Below, one piece after another: positions 6,890 through 7,411 of a stretch of 7,411 bases of DNA. Within the stretch, counting starts at the first letter, position 1. The number at the start of each line of letters is the position of its first letter. The notes beneath the pieces are model-generated. The model worked only from the letters and a program-made list of their open reading frames with translations. It ran no database searches and was not told the origin of the DNA. The translations under genes and the position numbers were made by a program. Origin of the DNA: Thermomicrobiales bacterium (GTDB lineage: Bacteria; Chloroflexota; Chloroflexia; Thermomicrobiales; UBA6265); NCBI GenBank assembly GCA_030446955.1, contig JAUJMG010000193.1:1-7411 (forward strand). Reading direction: 5' to 3'.

Positions 6890-6896
6890 CCCGCTC
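6877..6896 (-). repeat. Right terminal inverted repeat of the IS
   Basis: The reverse complement begins GAGCGGGTTAGGGGCTTTGG and aligns without gaps to the left end. It contains the transposase stop codon. Confidence 0.6.
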
Positions 6897-6898
6897 TA
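6897..6898 (+). repeat. Right copy of the TA target-site duplication
   Basis: TA follows the right IS end directly. Removing the element and one TA rejoins CGCGTT-TA-GGAAATC, which restores a TAG stop in frame with the upstream gene. Confidence 0.5.
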
Positions 6899-7152
6899 GG
6901 AAATCAAGGCAGCGTGCTTGGCACAAACAATCGACCAATTTCACCCGTATTTCCAGTTGGAAAGCGGCGGGTGAATACGTTCTGCTGCTCGTCGGCTTCA
7001 AGCTGTACGTTCTCTATGTCACGGGCGATCAGAACTTTTGTTATTGCGGTGCAAGACATTTCGGCTGAGTCCGCCCAACCGGCTATTATCCACAGAGGCA
7101 CGCGCGACAGTCCCGATTCCTCCTCGCGGCACGGGATTCGTTCATTACTGGT
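6899..7152. other. Intergenic region beyond the IS, lower in GC
   Basis: No convincing gene is seen here. The region holds a small inverted repeat (GTGC 6914-6917 with GCAC 6921-6924), the large hairpin at 6940-6975 and a GTTCATT direct repeat reaching into the next gene. A short minus-strand frame (6904-7101) crosses the hairpin and has no recognised motif. Before the IS arrived, this stretch was the immediate 3' flank of the operon. Confidence 0.5.
6940..6975 (+). terminator. Long two-part inverted repeat, possible operon 3' hairpin
   Basis: TTCACCCG (6940-6947) pairs perfectly with CGGGTGAA (6968-6975). After a small internal loop, TTTCC (6950-6954) pairs with GGAAA (6959-6963) around a 4-nt loop, AGTT. 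In the reconstructed pre-insertion sequence it would start about 40 nt after the operon's stop codon. No clear T-tract follows on either strand, so intrinsic termination is uncertain. It may instead be a 3'-end stabilising structure or a protein-binding dyad. Confidence 0.4.
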
Positions 7153-7157
7153 TCATT
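7140..7157. repeat. Direct repeat GTTCATT, two copies 11 bp apart
   Basis: GTTCATT occurs at 7140-7146 and 7151-7157, one helical turn apart. The second copy overlaps the stop of the minus-strand helix-turn-helix frame. It could be a protein-binding site or chance. Confidence 0.3.
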
Positions 7158-7410
7158 TCTCGGATGTTGTTCCACGGCGCCTGGTGGAGCGACGCCGGAT
7201 AGTACGGATCGTCTCATGGGAGACGCTATACTCAATGGCCAGCTCGCGTAATGTTCTGTTTGACTGACGGATAATGGCGTCGATCTCGTCGGCTGCCAGC
7301 TTACAAGCGCGAGGCAGTTGATAGGACGAGCGCCTCGACTTCCCGGTCCGCCTTTCCTCCGGTGGTTCAGCGATGACGAGCGCCCCAGGGGGAAGATAAC
7401 GCAACGGCGT
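7153..7410 (-). CDS. Helix-turn-helix protein, probably cut by the right edge
   Basis: The minus-strand frame is open from the window edge to a TGA at 7153-7155. A TTG at 7402-7404 is a possible start giving 83 residues; the frame is also open upstream of it, so the gene may be longer. A helix-turn-helix is clear near the C-terminus: NRTLRELAIEYSVSHETIRT (49-68 from the TTG), with the ELA-x4-VS-x2-TIR spacing seen in Hin/resolvase-type and homeodomain-like DNA-binding domains. A basic tail, RRRSTRRRGTTSEK, follows. The earlier part, rich in Arg and Pro (GKSRRSSYQLPRACKLAADE), looks like a linker ahead of the domain. No catalytic domain is visible. It could be a small regulator or the C-terminal end of a recombinase or transposon-related protein. 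It converges on the operon and is not part of it. Confidence 0.5.
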   Translation of the reverse strand, partial: TPLRYLPPGALVIAEPPEERRTGKSRRSSYQLPRACKLAADEIDAIIRQSNRTLRELAIEYSVSHETIRTIRRRSTRRRGTTSEK

Positions 7411-7411
7411 G

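Larger units (their letters stand above)
6149..6896 (+). mobile_element. Decayed IS5-family (IS427-like) insertion sequence, 748 bp
   Basis: The element starts GAGGCTGTG at 6149 and ends so that its reverse complement reads GAGCGGGTT at 6896. The first 20 bases of the two ends agree at 13 positions without gaps, including GAG at the tip and a shared CTTTGG block. TA flanks both sides. The single transposase frame fills nearly the whole interval and its TAA (6887-6889) lies inside the right inverted repeat, as in compact IS5-type elements. It is shorter than the usual 800-900 bp because of internal deletions. It cannot move by itself with its own transposase in this state. Confidence 0.75.

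Noticed and set aside
6904..7101. Minus-strand frame of up to 65 codons from a GTG, ending ...GRLFVPSTLP
   Set aside because: Its composition is not implausible, but it has no clear Shine-Dalgarno and no recognised motif, and it runs straight through the 6940-6975 hairpin. Kept as intergenic.
6914..7267. 117-codon plus-strand frame starting at 6914
   Set aside because: It is rich in Ser and Arg with no motif, and it overlaps the opposite-strand helix-turn-helix frame, which has a recognisable domain.
1..7411. CRISPR arrays, tRNA or rRNA genes, defence systems
   Set aside because: No regularly spaced repeats, cloverleaf-like tRNA segments or rRNA signatures were seen. The Tm-1 homology is to a plant antiviral protein, but nothing here supports a phage-defence role.

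Overview
The window reads as chromosomal DNA from a moderately high-GC bacterium. The solute-binding protein carries a twin-arginine-like N-terminus, GTG starts are used, Shine-Dalgarno sites are G-rich, and the IS is of an IS5 (IS427-like) type. Together these would suit Chloroflexota (Thermomicrobia-like) or an actinobacterial-type genome, but the assignment is an inference; no rRNA or other phylogenetic marker is present.

Layout. Bases 1-650 hold the decayed 5' half of a GH51 alpha-L-arabinofuranosidase gene on the minus strand. It is broken by at least five frameshifts, and a stop codon sits where the catalytic acid/base glutamate should be. Bases 651-850 form a divergent intergenic region with a plausible sigma70-type promoter (TTGACC-18-TATATT). 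Five tightly packed plus-strand genes follow (851-6149): a family 1 extracellular solute-binding protein, two MalF/MalG-type permeases, a Tm-1-like (UPF0261) protein and a TIM-barrel protein of the phosphoenolpyruvate hydrolase family. Gaps run from overlaps of a few bases to 64 bp, so this is very likely one operon. The only sizeable gap, between the second permease and the Tm-1-like gene, contains a small hairpin and a strong ribosome binding site.

At the end of the operon a degenerate 748-bp IS5-family element (6149-6896) has inserted into a TA dinucleotide that is part of the last gene's TAG stop codon. Its transposase is fragmented by frameshifts and internal deletions, although the three DDE motif regions can still be read. 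Beyond it lie a long inverted repeat (6940-6975), which I infer was originally the operon's own 3' hairpin, and at the right edge a minus-strand reading frame with a helix-turn-helix.

How the genes may work together. The transporter is a CUT1-like importer without its own ATPase, so it probably borrows a shared MsmX/UgpC-type ATPase encoded elsewhere. The last two genes correspond to the N-terminal and C-terminal halves of the tomato antiviral protein Tm-1, here as two overlapping genes. Their linkage to an importer suggests a metabolic role for this enzyme pair on an imported, probably carbohydrate-like compound. That link is an inference; the substrate cannot be read from the sequence. The GH51 remnant hints that the locus once handled arabinose-containing glycans.
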